From the NCBI GenBank assembly GCA_027484315.1, contig JAIXTE010000155.1, positions 1-44,046 on the forward strand: a DNA stretch of 44,046 bases, given 5' to 3'. This document shows, piece after piece, positions 9,120 through 17,055 of the stretch. The position numbers and the translations under genes are program-made. The notes under the pieces were generated by a model. It saw nothing but the letters and a program-made list of their open reading frames with translations. It made no database searches and had not been told where the DNA came from. Origin of the DNA: Burkholderiales bacterium (GTDB taxonomy: Bacteria; Pseudomonadota; Gammaproteobacteria; Burkholderiales; Burkholderiaceae_B). Positions within the stretch are counted from its first letter, which is position 1. Each line of letters opens with the position of its first letter.

Positions 9120-9964
9120 GCAGCCTGCCCGTGCACAACCCGCGGTTTGATGTGCCACTGCGCGACCCAGCCTGGCACCAACGCCTGTTCTGGCTTGTTT
9201 TCACCTTGCTGTTGCTGTGGCCACTTACCCAGGCCACCGAATTCCGGCCTTCGGTGCTGTTTGAACCAGACAACATGAGAATCACAGCCAACTTCATTGG
9301 CAGCTTTTTCCCGCCTGTACTGGAGCCCGATCTTCTGGCCCGCATTCTGCGAGAAACCTGGAAGACGGTGGCGATTGCCACCGCAGGCATGGTGCTGGCC
9401 TTGTTCATCGCTTTTCCCCTGACCATCATTTCAACCCGCGTGTTGTCCGTGTCAGCCATTTCAGGGCGAATGGCTGCTCTGCCCTTCGTGGTGCGCCAGT
9501 TTGTACGCTGGACACTGATTGTGTTGCGAAGCATTCCTGAATTGGTGTGGGCGCTGGTGTTTGTGCGTGTAGTCGGCTTGGGCCCAACGGCCGGGGTGTT
9601 GGCGATTGCGCTGACCTACGGTGGCATGCTGGGCAAGGTATACGGAGAAATTCTGGAAAGCGGTGAAGCCACGGCCACTGAAACCCTGTTGCGCAACGGT
9701 ACAAGCCGCATGCAAGCTTTCTTCTATGGCCTGTTGCCCCAAAACGTGATGGAACTGACTTCTTACACGGTGTATCGCTGGGAATGTGCAATACGGTCTT
9801 CTGTGGTGCTGGGTTTTGTAGGTGCTGGCGGTCTGGGTCAGGAACTGGACAACTCCATGAAAATGTTCAATGGCGGTGAAGTGGCCACCATGCTGATGGT
9901 GTTCATCTTGCTGGTGGCCTTGGCTGATGCAGTCAGTGCATTCTTCAGGAATCGCCTGATATGA
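9116..9964 (+). CDS. phnE: PhnE-type ABC transporter permease (first copy)
   Basis: 282-residue inner-membrane permease with about six membrane segments. The cytoplasmic coupling loop that contacts the ATPase is SGEATATETLLRNGTSRMQA, ending in YGLLPQ, and the family motif SSVVLGFVGAGGLGQEL follows, both typical of PhnE. The ATG at 9116 overlaps the upstream stop (ATGA); an in-frame TTG six bases earlier is less likely. Its C-terminus overlaps the second permease by four bases, so the pair is probably made in equal amounts and forms a heterodimeric channel. Confidence 0.9.
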   Translation: MSSLPVHNPRFDVPLRDPAWHQRLFWLVFTLLLLWPLTQATEFRPSVLFEPDNMRITANFIGSFFPPVLEPDLLARILRETWKTVAIATAGMVLALFIAFPLTIISTRVLSVSAISGRMAALPFVVRQFVRWTLIVLRSIPELVWALVFVRVVGLGPTAGVLAIALTYGGMLGKVYGEILESGEATATETLLRNGTSRMQAFFYGLLPQNVMELTSYTVYRWECAIRSSVVLGFVGAGGLGQELDNSMKMFNGGEVATMLMVFILLVALADAVSAFFRNRLI

Positions 9965-10794
9965 ACATGCAATCAGCCCCCGGCAAGCCATTTCAAGACT
10001 GCCCTGCCAAGGCACCTCCGGTCATGAAAGCCGGCACAGCCACACTCCTCTTGGCGATGCTGGTATTGGTGCTGGCCAGCTTCTGGACATTGAACCTTCA
10101 ATGGGCTCAGTTTTTGTCGCTGGAGGCTTTTGCATCCATGGGTCGGTTCCTCGGTGAATTTTTCCCGATGGATACCCAAGCTGCATTCTTGAAACGGGTC
10201 GGCTGGGGCACGGTTGAAACCCTGGCCATGTCACTTCTGGGGACTGCCTTGGCCGCCGTAGCCGGGTTGGCCCTGGCAATACCCGCAAGCAAGTTGCACA
10301 GCAGTGACAAAGGGCTTTTGCGCACCCCCACCCGCTGGATATTGAATGCGCTGCGATCCATCCCGGAACTGGTGTGGGCGGCGCTGTTGCTGATTTCTGC
10401 CGGGCTTGGTCCCTTTGCAGGCACGCTGGCGCTGGCCTTTCATACCACGGGGGTGTTGGGCCGCCTGTTTGCAGAATCGATCGAGAATGCACCACCTGAA
10501 CCTGCCGACGCCTTGCGTACGCAGGGAACGGGTACCCTGATGGTGTTTTATTTCACCACCTTGCCGCAGGTGCTACCGCAATTGATGAGCTACACCCTTT
10601 ACCGCTGGGAAAACAACATCCGTGCAGCCGCTGTGCTGGGCGTGGTGGGTGCCGGTGGTCTCGGGCAGCTGCTTTCGTTTCACATGGGTCTGTTCCAGAT
10701 GGGCAAAACCGCCACCATCCTGGCCGCCATGCTGCTTTTGGTGGCCCTTGTCGACAGCTTGAGCTATCACCTGCGCCGCAAGATGACCCGCTAG
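9961..10794 (+). CDS. phnE: PhnE-type ABC transporter permease (second copy)
   Basis: 277-residue paralogue of the preceding permease, with the same landmarks: LNALRSIPELVWA, a coupling loop APPEPADALRTQGTG leading to TTLPQVLPQ, and RAAAVLGVVGAGGLGQLL. The 25-residue N-terminal cytoplasmic tail is longer than in the first copy. Duplicated phnE genes (phnE1/phnE2) are known in several phosphonate importers. The start ATG 9961 overlaps the upstream stop. The next gene, the histidine methyltransferase, follows after 24 bases on the same strand, so it may be part of this operon. Confidence 0.9.
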   Translation: MNMQSAPGKPFQDCPAKAPPVMKAGTATLLLAMLVLVLASFWTLNLQWAQFLSLEAFASMGRFLGEFFPMDTQAAFLKRVGWGTVETLAMSLLGTALAAVAGLALAIPASKLHSSDKGLLRTPTRWILNALRSIPELVWAALLLISAGLGPFAGTLALAFHTTGVLGRLFAESIENAPPEPADALRTQGTGTLMVFYFTTLPQVLPQLMSYTLYRWENNIRAAAVLGVVGAGGLGQLLSFHMGLFQMGKTATILAAMLLLVALVDSLSYHLRRKMTR

Positions 10795-10818
10795 GCAGCC
10801 AAAAACCCATTTGAGTAT

Positions 10819-11790
10819 ATGACACCAACACCGCAATTTATACAGATTCACCAGTCACAAGCCGAACACATTCGCGAAGAATTGGTCAGCGGGTTGCGAG
10901 CCAGCAAGGCGCACGCGTCCCCAAAGTATCTGTACAACGAGTTGGGCTCGAAACTGTTTGAGGCGATCACCTGCATTCCCGAGTATTACCCTACCCGGAC
11001 CGAGGCCGGTATATTCGATGAACACGCGCACGATATGGCAAAGCAATTGCCACCCGAGTGTGCACTGATCGATCTTGGCGCAGGCAATTGCGAGAAAGCT
11101 GTCCGCCTTTTTCCGGTGTTCAAACCAGCGCGATATGTAGCGGTTGATATCTCGGTAGACTTTTTAAAGGTAGCCCTGGAACGTTGGCAGCGTCAGTTTC
11201 CAACCCTTGAAATGACTGGCGTCGGCATGGACTTTTCAAGCGAACTGACTTTGCCTGTGAGCCTGGCCCTGAAACCGACACAGGCCAGGGTCTTGTTCTA
11301 TCCCGGTTCCAGCATTGGCAACTTCACGCCTGAAGAAGCGCTTGTGTTTTTAAAGCAGGTGCAATCCGCCTGTTCAACGGTTGAGGGAAGCGGCTTGCTG
11401 ATTGGTGTGGACCTGGTGAAAAGCAAAGCAATTCTGGAAGCAGCTTATGACGATGCGCTGGGTATCACTGCGGCATTCAACCGCAACATGCTGCTGCATT
11501 TCAATGCCTTGGCTGGCACCAATTTCCGGCTTGAAGACTGGAAGCACATTGGGCTGTACAACACCGAACTGAACCGGATTGAAATGCACCTGGAAGCCCT
11601 GCGGGATTTGACCGTGACCTGGGAAGGTGGGGAGCGCCACTTTGCAGAAGGCGAACGCATTCACACCGAGAATTCCTACAAATGGACCCTGACAGGATTT
11701 GAGGATTTGCTGAAACGGGCCGGGTTTTCTGGTTGCAAGGCTTACACCGATGCGGAGCAAAAATTTGCGGTGTTTTGGGCGAAGGCCTGA
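10819..11790 (+). CDS. egtD: L-histidine N-alpha-methyltransferase (EgtD-like), makes hercynine
   Basis: A 323-residue SAM-dependent methyltransferase of the EgtD family (older name DUF2260/Methyltransf_33). Matches to mycobacterial EgtD: KYLYNELGSKLF, the motif IPEYYPTRTEA (Tyr56/Tyr57), SAM loop LIDLGAGNCEK, FYPGSSIGNFTPEEA, VDLVKSK, the imidazole-binding AAFNRNML, and ENSYKWT, matching the Glu and Ser that bind the amino group. EgtD trimethylates histidine to hercynine, precursor of ergothioneine and selenoneine. No EgtB/SenA-type sulfoxide or selenium-inserting enzyme is in the window. GAG four bases before the ATG is a weak ribosome site. It follows the PhnDCE genes closely, an unusual neighbourhood. 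Confidence 0.9.
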   Translation: MTPTPQFIQIHQSQAEHIREELVSGLRASKAHASPKYLYNELGSKLFEAITCIPEYYPTRTEAGIFDEHAHDMAKQLPPECALIDLGAGNCEKAVRLFPVFKPARYVAVDISVDFLKVALERWQRQFPTLEMTGVGMDFSSELTLPVSLALKPTQARVLFYPGSSIGNFTPEEALVFLKQVQSACSTVEGSGLLIGVDLVKSKAILEAAYDDALGITAAFNRNMLLHFNALAGTNFRLEDWKHIGLYNTELNRIEMHLEALRDLTVTWEGGERHFAEGERIHTENSYKWTLTGFEDLLKRAGFSGCKAYTDAEQKFAVFWAKA

Positions 11791-11797
11791 AGCAGCA

Positions 11798-11874
11798 TTT
11801 TGGTCCTCAGCGAAAGTTAGCGACCAAGTCCTGTGACGCATCGTTTTGGTCCTCAGCGAAAGTTAGCGATCAAG
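11798..11874 (+). repeat. two-copy direct repeat, period 46, left arm extension of inverted-repeat element E1
   Basis: A 26-base unit beginning TTTTGGTCCTCAGCG occurs identically at 11798 and 11844. Each copy continues to CGACCAAG or CGATCAAG. The end of the second unit is the left outer arm of element E1, and its complement (CTTGGTCGCT) stands at 12017-12026. The stem arm has thus been duplicated in tandem. It lies directly behind the egtD stop. Confidence 0.9.
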
Positions 11875-12026
11875 GCCTGCTTGGAAATCTGTAATTCCAG
11901 CGCAATCCCTCACTTGCCCTAAAACAGGCCTCGCCAACAAACACGGGCGAGCCTGTTTTACGCCACTGGCGAACGGCAAGTGCGCTCAACGCTGGCAGAT
12001 TTCCTTGAATCGCAGGCTTGGTCGCT
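11865..12026 (-). repeat. intergenic structured element E1 (long interrupted stem with two hairpins)
   Basis: Paired blocks from outside in: AGCGATCAA/TTGGTCGCT (11865-11873 with 12018-12026, one G-T pair), GCCTGC/GCAGGC (11875/12012), GGAAATCTG/CAGATTTCC (11883/11996), CCAGCG/CGCTGG (11897/11990), CACTTGCC/GGCAAGTG (11911/11975). Inside sit a large hairpin (11921-11959, 14 pairs with one bulge, 10-base loop) and a small one, CGCC-ACT-GGCG (11961-11971). The architecture is that of E2-E4, reversed. It lies between the convergent egtD and methyltransferase genes, so the large hairpin (AAAACAGGC...GCCTGTTTT) could also terminate transcription both ways. Strand is given relative to E2. Confidence 0.85.
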
Positions 12027-12113
12027 AAACCTTCGCATCGCAAAAACGCTGCTGACAGTGCGGTACACAGTCCCGATTCACTTTGCACGATTTCTGTCCC
12101 AATCCGCAGCGAT

Positions 12114-12274
12114 GTTTCAATCGCTTCGCCTTCAAGAAAATCTGCCCGTTTGAATTCACACGCCACGTTCGGCGAACGCCGACACCGGGTTCGGCCATCT
12201 CTTTTGCCGAACCTCGGTGAGTCAGTGTGAATTTCAAAAAGGGATCAACAGATTTTCAGGCGAGGGATTGAAAT
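12114..12274 (+). repeat. intergenic structured element E2
   Basis: Outer arms: TTTCAATC/GATTGAAA (12115/12266), TCGCC/GGCGA (12126/12259), GAAAATCTG/CAGATTTTC (12136/12249), TTTGAATTCACAC/GTGTGAATTTCAAA (12149/12225). Inside are a small hairpin, TCGGCG-AA-CGCCGA (12169-12182), and a large one, CACCGGGTTCGGC against GCCGAACC and CGGTG (12183-12219) with a one-base bulge and the loop CATCTCTTTT. Core sequence and layout are shared with E3 (reverse) and E4. No coding sequence is credible here. Confidence 0.9.
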
Positions 12275-12355
12275 TCGCGCTGATTGAGACAAGCAGCAAC
12301 TGGTGTGTGTGATTGAAATTCGCGCTGATGGGGACAAGGGGCAACCGGTGTAAGT
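12266..12355 (+). repeat. two-copy direct repeat, period 45, right arm extension of E2
   Basis: Units start GATTGAAATTCGCGCTGAT at 12266 and 12311. The first unit begins with the right outer arm of E2. Its complement is partly matched on the other side of E2 (TGTCCCAATC and AGCGA near 12096-12113), so the stem extends into the tandem repeat. The remaining bases to 12399 hold no recognisable feature. Confidence 0.85.
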
Positions 12356-12399
12356 GTGTTTGAACCTCGCACCAGTTGAGCCGCAATGCCTGTGGTAAC

Positions 12400-13593
12400 T
12401 CAAGCAACCGCCAGTCGCCACAAGCTGGTCATTTCCTTGCACCGGGCGTCAAACAGGCCATCGGTGTTGTCAAAGGCCTTACCATGTTTGGGCTTGGCCT
12501 CCAGGCGGCCAGCCACCTTCAAGCCAGCGGCTTCAATCCAGCCCAGCAATTCTTCACGCGTACGCAAGCTCAAATGCTCGGCCAAGTCTGACAGGATCAA
12601 CCAACCCTCACCGCCTGCATTCAAGTGGGCAGCCAACCCGGCCAGAAACGCCTTCAGCATGCCGCTGTTTTCATCATAAATGGCGCGCTCGATGGGAGAC
12701 GTGGGCTTGCCCGGCAACCAGGGTGGGTTGCACACAATCAAATCGGCTTTGCTTTCAGGAAACAGGTCCGCTTCAAGCACCTTGATCTGTTTGCCCATGC
12801 CCAGGTTTTGAATATTGAACCGAGCACATTCCAATGCACGCGGGTCGTTGTCGGTGGCGACAATATTGCTTAACCAGCGCTGGGCCAAAACGGCTGCCAG
12901 CACACCAGTACCCGTGCCCACATCCACAGCCGAACCGTTGACCTCGCAGGCTTTGGGCAATGGGGCTTTCAGCACCAGGTCCACGTACTCGCCACGCACA
13001 GGCGAAAACACGCCGTAATGCGGGTGGATGCGGTTGCTGGGTGGGTCACCCAAGGCAGACACTTCCACCCCTTTCTTGCGCCATTCATACGCGCCCACCA
13101 CACCCATCATTTCACGTAAGGAAGTCACAATCATCGGTCCATCCGCCAAGGGCTCACCCCAGGCTTCCGTGCAAGCGGCCAGCACGTCGGGTGCGCGGCG
13201 CAGGGGGATGCTGTAATCGGCGTTGAACGGAATCAGGATGGAACCCAAAATACGTGCACGCTGGGCCTGCGCCTGGCGATACAGGTGAAACTTCTGGGGA
13301 TAAGCCACCTCGGCCTTGCCTGATTTTGCAGCCTTGCTGCGTTTGTGTTCCGCATTCTTGTCAACCCGGCGAACCAAGGCCTGCATCAACTGGCGGGCGT
13401 TCTGAAAATCGCTTTGCCACAGCAGGGCCGTGCCTTCACAGGCCATGCGATACGCCATGTCCGCAGTCAGTGTGTCATCAGCCAGCACAACCTTGCCTGG
13501 AACCGCCAAATGCCGCTCGGAAAGCCAGCGGGCACTGAATGTTTCATCACCCTTGGACCATTGGATAACAGGGTTTTCATTGGCTGCGTGCAT
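12400..13593 (-). CDS. class I SAM-dependent methyltransferase with NPPW motif
   Basis: 397 residues from the ATG at 13593; the frame stays open upstream but runs into the divergent gene and lacks family-like sequence. The C-terminal half is a Rossmann methyltransferase: SAM motif VDVGTGTGVLAAVLA, acidic motif IVATDND, and catalytic motif LIVCNPPWLPG. NPPW/NPPY marks methyltransferases that modify exocyclic or amide nitrogens (rRNA guanine-N2 RsmC/RlmG, PrmC-like, adenine-N6). The N-terminal half (1-200) is not recognised; it has a Lys-rich stretch (KRSKAAKSGKAE) that could touch RNA. The target is unknown. Divergent from senB with 115 bases between. Confidence 0.82.
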   Translation of the reverse strand: MHAANENPVIQWSKGDETFSARWLSERHLAVPGKVVLADDTLTADMAYRMACEGTALLWQSDFQNARQLMQALVRRVDKNAEHKRSKAAKSGKAEVAYPQKFHLYRQAQAQRARILGSILIPFNADYSIPLRRAPDVLAACTEAWGEPLADGPMIVTSLREMMGVVGAYEWRKKGVEVSALGDPPSNRIHPHYGVFSPVRGEYVDLVLKAPLPKACEVNGSAVDVGTGTGVLAAVLAQRWLSNIVATDNDPRALECARFNIQNLGMGKQIKVLEADLFPESKADLIVCNPPWLPGKPTSPIERAIYDENSGMLKAFLAGLAAHLNAGGEGWLILSDLAEHLSLRTREELLGWIEAAGLKVAGRLEAKPKHGKAFDNTDGLFDARCKEMTSLWRLAVA

Positions 13594-13708
13594 GCGTATT
13601 CTCGTCGTGAGGGGCGGGGGGATCGTGTAAACTGCTCTGGACTCGCAGTGTACCACCTCGCGTAGCCTGCACCTTGATCCTTCCTGTTTCACATAGAGTG
13701 CTGTTGTC

Positions 13709-14770
13709 TTGATCAAACCTCGAATTGCCATTGTTAGCCCAGCCCTTGCCGATTCAAACAATGGCAACTGGCAAACTGCCCGCCGCTGGCAACAGTTTCT
13801 CTCCGAAAAGTTTGATGCACGCATTGTAAAAACCTGGGAAGACACTGCTGAAACGCAACAGGACGCTGCACTCATCGCACTTCACGCACGCCGGTCGGCG
13901 GACTCGATTCAAGCCTGGGCACAAAGCCGGGGAATACCTGAAGGCCACAGCCCAGGGCTGGTGGTTGCACTGACCGGGACTGACCTGTACCGCGACATTG
14001 AGACCGATGAAACAGCTCAGAGGTCACTTGACCTGGCCCAACGCCTGGTTGTTCTTCAGGAAAAAGGGATCGAGAAACTGAGCGAAAACCTGCAGCAAAA
14101 AACCACGGTGATTTTTCAGTCCACCACGTTTCGCAAAACGCTGACCAAACCCAAGCGGCGGCTGAAGGTGGTGATGGTTGGGCACCTGCGCGATGAAAAA
14201 ATGCCCCAAACCCTGATGGAAGCAGCCGTGTTGTTGCGCAGTTATGGCGACATATACATCGACCACATTGGTGGCCCGCTGGATGCCGAACTGGCCCAGG
14301 CGGCCCAAGACACCATGCAGGTGTGCCCCAATTACCGCTGGCTGGGCAACCTGCCCCACGGTGCCACACGCACCCGAATTCAACGAGCCCACGTGCTGGT
14401 ACACGCCAGCAAAATGGAGGGTGGCGCGCATGTCATCATGGAAGCCGTGTGCAGCGGCACACCCGTGGTGGCCAGCTTCATTGACGGCAACATCGGCATG
14501 CTGGGTGCTGGCTACCCGGGATACTTTCCACTGGGCAATTCACACGCACTGGCCAATGTGCTGACCCAGTTGCAGGAAGACATTGTGAACCCCAAACCCC
14601 TGCCACCAGGAAAGTCCAGCCTGTACACCAAACTGAAAAACCAGTGCGCTGAACGTGCCAAACTGTTTGCACCAGAAAATGAACAAAGCCAATTGATTCG
14701 ACTCGTACAAGAGTCGATTCAACACAATCCAGAAGCAAATTCACAGGAAGTACCCCATGCAAACCACTGA
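13709..14770 (+). CDS. senB: SenB-type selenosugar synthase (glycosyltransferase fold, TIGR04348 family)
   Basis: 353 residues starting at TTG 13709; homologues begin at the same IAIVSPALADSNNGN stretch, and no ATG or GTG is nearby. It is a GT-B glycosyltransferase-like protein: SNNGNWQTARRW in the N-terminal domain, LTGTDLYRD, VGHLRDEKMP, and the nucleotide-sugar site EGGAHVIMEAVCSGTPVVAS followed by DGNIGMLG. This is the family renamed SenB after work in Variovorax, where it uses selenophosphate and a UDP-sugar to make a selenosugar. Its 3' end overlaps the selenophosphate synthetase gene by 14 bases, which strongly supports that role. Assignment rests on family memory and context. Confidence 0.82.
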   Translation: MIKPRIAIVSPALADSNNGNWQTARRWQQFLSEKFDARIVKTWEDTAETQQDAALIALHARRSADSIQAWAQSRGIPEGHSPGLVVALTGTDLYRDIETDETAQRSLDLAQRLVVLQEKGIEKLSENLQQKTTVIFQSTTFRKTLTKPKRRLKVVMVGHLRDEKMPQTLMEAAVLLRSYGDIYIDHIGGPLDAELAQAAQDTMQVCPNYRWLGNLPHGATRTRIQRAHVLVHASKMEGGAHVIMEAVCSGTPVVASFIDGNIGMLGAGYPGYFPLGNSHALANVLTQLQEDIVNPKPLPPGKSSLYTKLKNQCAERAKLFAPENEQSQLIRLVQESIQHNPEANSQEVPHANH

Positions 14771-17048
14771 ACAACCCATTCTTCGTGACATTGTGCTGGT
14801 TGGTGGCGGGCACAGCCACGTGGGTGTGCTGCGCATGTTTGGCATGAAACCCTGGCCGGGCGTTCGCCTCACCCTGATTTGCACTGACATTCATACGCCC
14901 TACTCGGGCATGCTGCCCGGCTACATTGCAGGCCACTACAGCTACGACGATGTGCACATCGACCTGGGTAGGCTGTGCGCCTTTGCTGGCGCACGCCTGT
15001 TCAAGGACGAAGTGATCGGTATCGACCGAGCCAACCAGAAAGTAATTTGCAAGAGCCGCCCGCCTGTGGCCTACGATGCCTTGTCCATCAATATTGGCAG
15101 TACACCTCAGGTACAACTGGTTCCCGGTGCGTTCGAGAATGCAGTGCCTGTCAAACCGATTGCGAAATTCAACCAGCGTTGGATAAGTTTGCTTGAGCGC
15201 GTCAAAACCCACGCTGGCAAAACAACCATTGCGGTGGTCGGGGGTGGTGCAGGTGGCGTTGAACTGCTGCTGGCCATGCAGTTTCGCCTGGGCAATGAAT
15301 TGAAAACCATGGGCCGCAACCCCGATGAACTGGAATTTCACCTGTTCACGGCCGATGTTGATGTATTGCCCACCCACAATCCAGAAGTGCGTGCACGCTT
15401 TGAGAAAGTACTGACCGCACGCGGTGTTGTTTTGCACCGCGATGCGGAGGTGGTGCAACTGAATGGACACACCCTGCAAACACGGCAAGGCGAGCAACTG
15501 CACGCCGATGAAATCATGTGGGTCACGCAAGCCGGGGGCGCAGCCTGGTTGAAAAATACCGACCTTGAACTGGACAGCCGCGGCTTCATCAACGTGGGCC
15601 CAACACTGCAAACCACGCGCGACCCCAAAATTTTTGCAGTGGGTGACATTGCGAACCTGACCAGCACGCCGCTTGAAAAAGCCGGTGTGTTTGCTGTTCG
15701 CATGGGCAAACCTTTGACGAAAAATCTGCACCTGTTTGTTCAAGGTGCTGCATTGCAAGAATACAAACCTCAAAAAACATGGCTCGCCCTGATCAGCACA
15801 GGTGACAAATACGCGGTGGCCTCCAAAGGCTCGCTGGGTTTTGCAGGCAGTTGGGTGTGGACATGGAAAGACTGGATCGACCAGCAGTTCATGAAGAAAT
15901 TCCGCGAGTTTCCCGACATGGAAACCGGCATGGGTTCGAAAGCCCCCTCTGCCGGGCCTTCAGACCTGGCCTTGACGCAGGAAGAGAACCTGCAAGCCAT
16001 TTCCGCCATTGCCATGCGCTGTGGGGGCTGTGGTGCCAAGGTAGGTTCCACGGTGTTGTCTCGGGCCTTGGGCAATCTGAAACCGATTGACCGCGACGAT
16101 GTACTGGTGGGCCTGCATGCACCCGACGACGCGGCCATTGTGCGGGTGCCACCAGGCAAGGCCATGGTACACACAGTCGACTTTTTCCGCGCCTTTGTCG
16201 ACGACCCTTACATTTTTGGAAAAGTGGCGGCCAACCACGCGCTGGGCGATGTGTTCGCCATGGGCGGCGAGGCGCAATCGGCCACTGCAGTGGTCACTGT
16301 GCCGCCCGGGCTGGAATCGAAAGTGGAAGAACTGCTGTTCCAGATGATGAGCGGAGCGGTCGAAGTGTTGAATGAGGCAGGCTGTGCATTGGTGGGCGGC
16401 CACACCGGCGAGGGCCGTGAATTGGCACTTGGTTTTGCGATCAATGGCCTGGTGAATGACAACATGGATGGCGTGATGATCAAGGGGGGCATGCGTCCGG
16501 GCGACGTCATCGTACTGACCAAGCCAATTGGCACCGGCACCCTGTTTGCCGCATTGCCCCAGCTGAAAACCAAGGGCCGCTGGATTGACGCCGCCCTGGA
16601 ATCCATGGTGAAAAGCAACCGGCTGGGCGCGCAATGTTTGCGCGAACACGGCTCCAAAGCATGTACCGATTTAACCGGTTTTGGCTTGCTGGGACACCTG
16701 GTGGAAATGACCAAGCCTTCAGGCGTGGATGCAGAACTGGACCTGAGCGCCCTGCCTTTGCTCGACGGCGCGCTGGAGATGGTCAATGCGGGTATTGTGA
16801 GTTCACTTCAACCCGCCAACGTGCGTTTGCGCCGGGCCATTCGCAACCAGGCCGACTATGTGAACAACCCTCGCTACCCATTGATATTCGACCCGCAAAC
16901 CGCAGGTGGTTTGCTGGCCACCCTGCCCGCGGAAAATGCTCAGGCCTGCGTCGCCGCGTTGAAAACACTGGGCTACGAACACACCGCAATCATTGGGCGA
17001 ATATTGCCGCAAGGTGATGCGATTGAGCCCATTGTGCTGAAAGGCTGA
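14757..17048 (+). CDS. selD: FAD/NAD(P)-dependent oxidoreductase fused to selenide, water dikinase (SelD/SenC)
   Basis: 763 residues with two parts. Residues 10-380 are an NDH-2/sulfide-quinone-reductase-like flavoprotein: FAD motif VGGGHSHVGVLRMFG, second dinucleotide site VVGGGAGGVE, and FAVGDIANL near 293. Residues 415-763 are SelD: the Cys425-Gly-Ala-Lys428 motif matches the Cys17 and Lys20 of E. coli SelD. HAPDDAAIV, NHALGDVFAMGG, GGHTGEGRE, DLTGFGLLGH and DPQTAGGLL follow. SelD makes selenophosphate from selenide and ATP; the flavoprotein half may reduce or deliver selenium. GGAAG precedes the ATG at 14757. The overlap with senB suggests that the product feeds SenB. No SelA, SelB or tRNA-Sec gene is present here. 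Confidence 0.93.
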   Translation: MQTTEQPILRDIVLVGGGHSHVGVLRMFGMKPWPGVRLTLICTDIHTPYSGMLPGYIAGHYSYDDVHIDLGRLCAFAGARLFKDEVIGIDRANQKVICKSRPPVAYDALSINIGSTPQVQLVPGAFENAVPVKPIAKFNQRWISLLERVKTHAGKTTIAVVGGGAGGVELLLAMQFRLGNELKTMGRNPDELEFHLFTADVDVLPTHNPEVRARFEKVLTARGVVLHRDAEVVQLNGHTLQTRQGEQLHADEIMWVTQAGGAAWLKNTDLELDSRGFINVGPTLQTTRDPKIFAVGDIANLTSTPLEKAGVFAVRMGKPLTKNLHLFVQGAALQEYKPQKTWLALISTGDKYAVASKGSLGFAGSWVWTWKDWIDQQFMKKFREFPDMETGMGSKAPSAGPSDLALTQEENLQAISAIAMRCGGCGAKVGSTVLSRALGNLKPIDRDDVLVGLHAPDDAAIVRVPPGKAMVHTVDFFRAFVDDPYIFGKVAANHALGDVFAMGGEAQSATAVVTVPPGLESKVEELLFQMMSGAVEVLNEAGCALVGGHTGEGRELALGFAINGLVNDNMDGVMIKGGMRPGDVIVLTKPIGTGTLFAALPQLKTKGRWIDAALESMVKSNRLGAQCLREHGSKACTDLTGFGLLGHLVEMTKPSGVDAELDLSALPLLDGALEMVNAGIVSSLQPANVRLRRAIRNQADYVNNPRYPLIFDPQTAGGLLATLPAENAQACVAALKTLGYEHTAIIGRILPQGDAIEPIVLKG

Positions 17049-17055
17049 ACACAGT

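Noticed and set aside
11870..12166. 98-codon minus-strand open frame in the gap after egtD
   Set aside because: It lies across elements E1 and E2 and follows no known protein; the inverted-repeat structure explains the sequence.
14478..15773. 431-codon minus-strand open frame opposite the selD fusion
   Set aside because: The plus strand encodes a clear flavoprotein/SelD chain and a glycosyltransferase end; the opposite frame has no recognisable motif.
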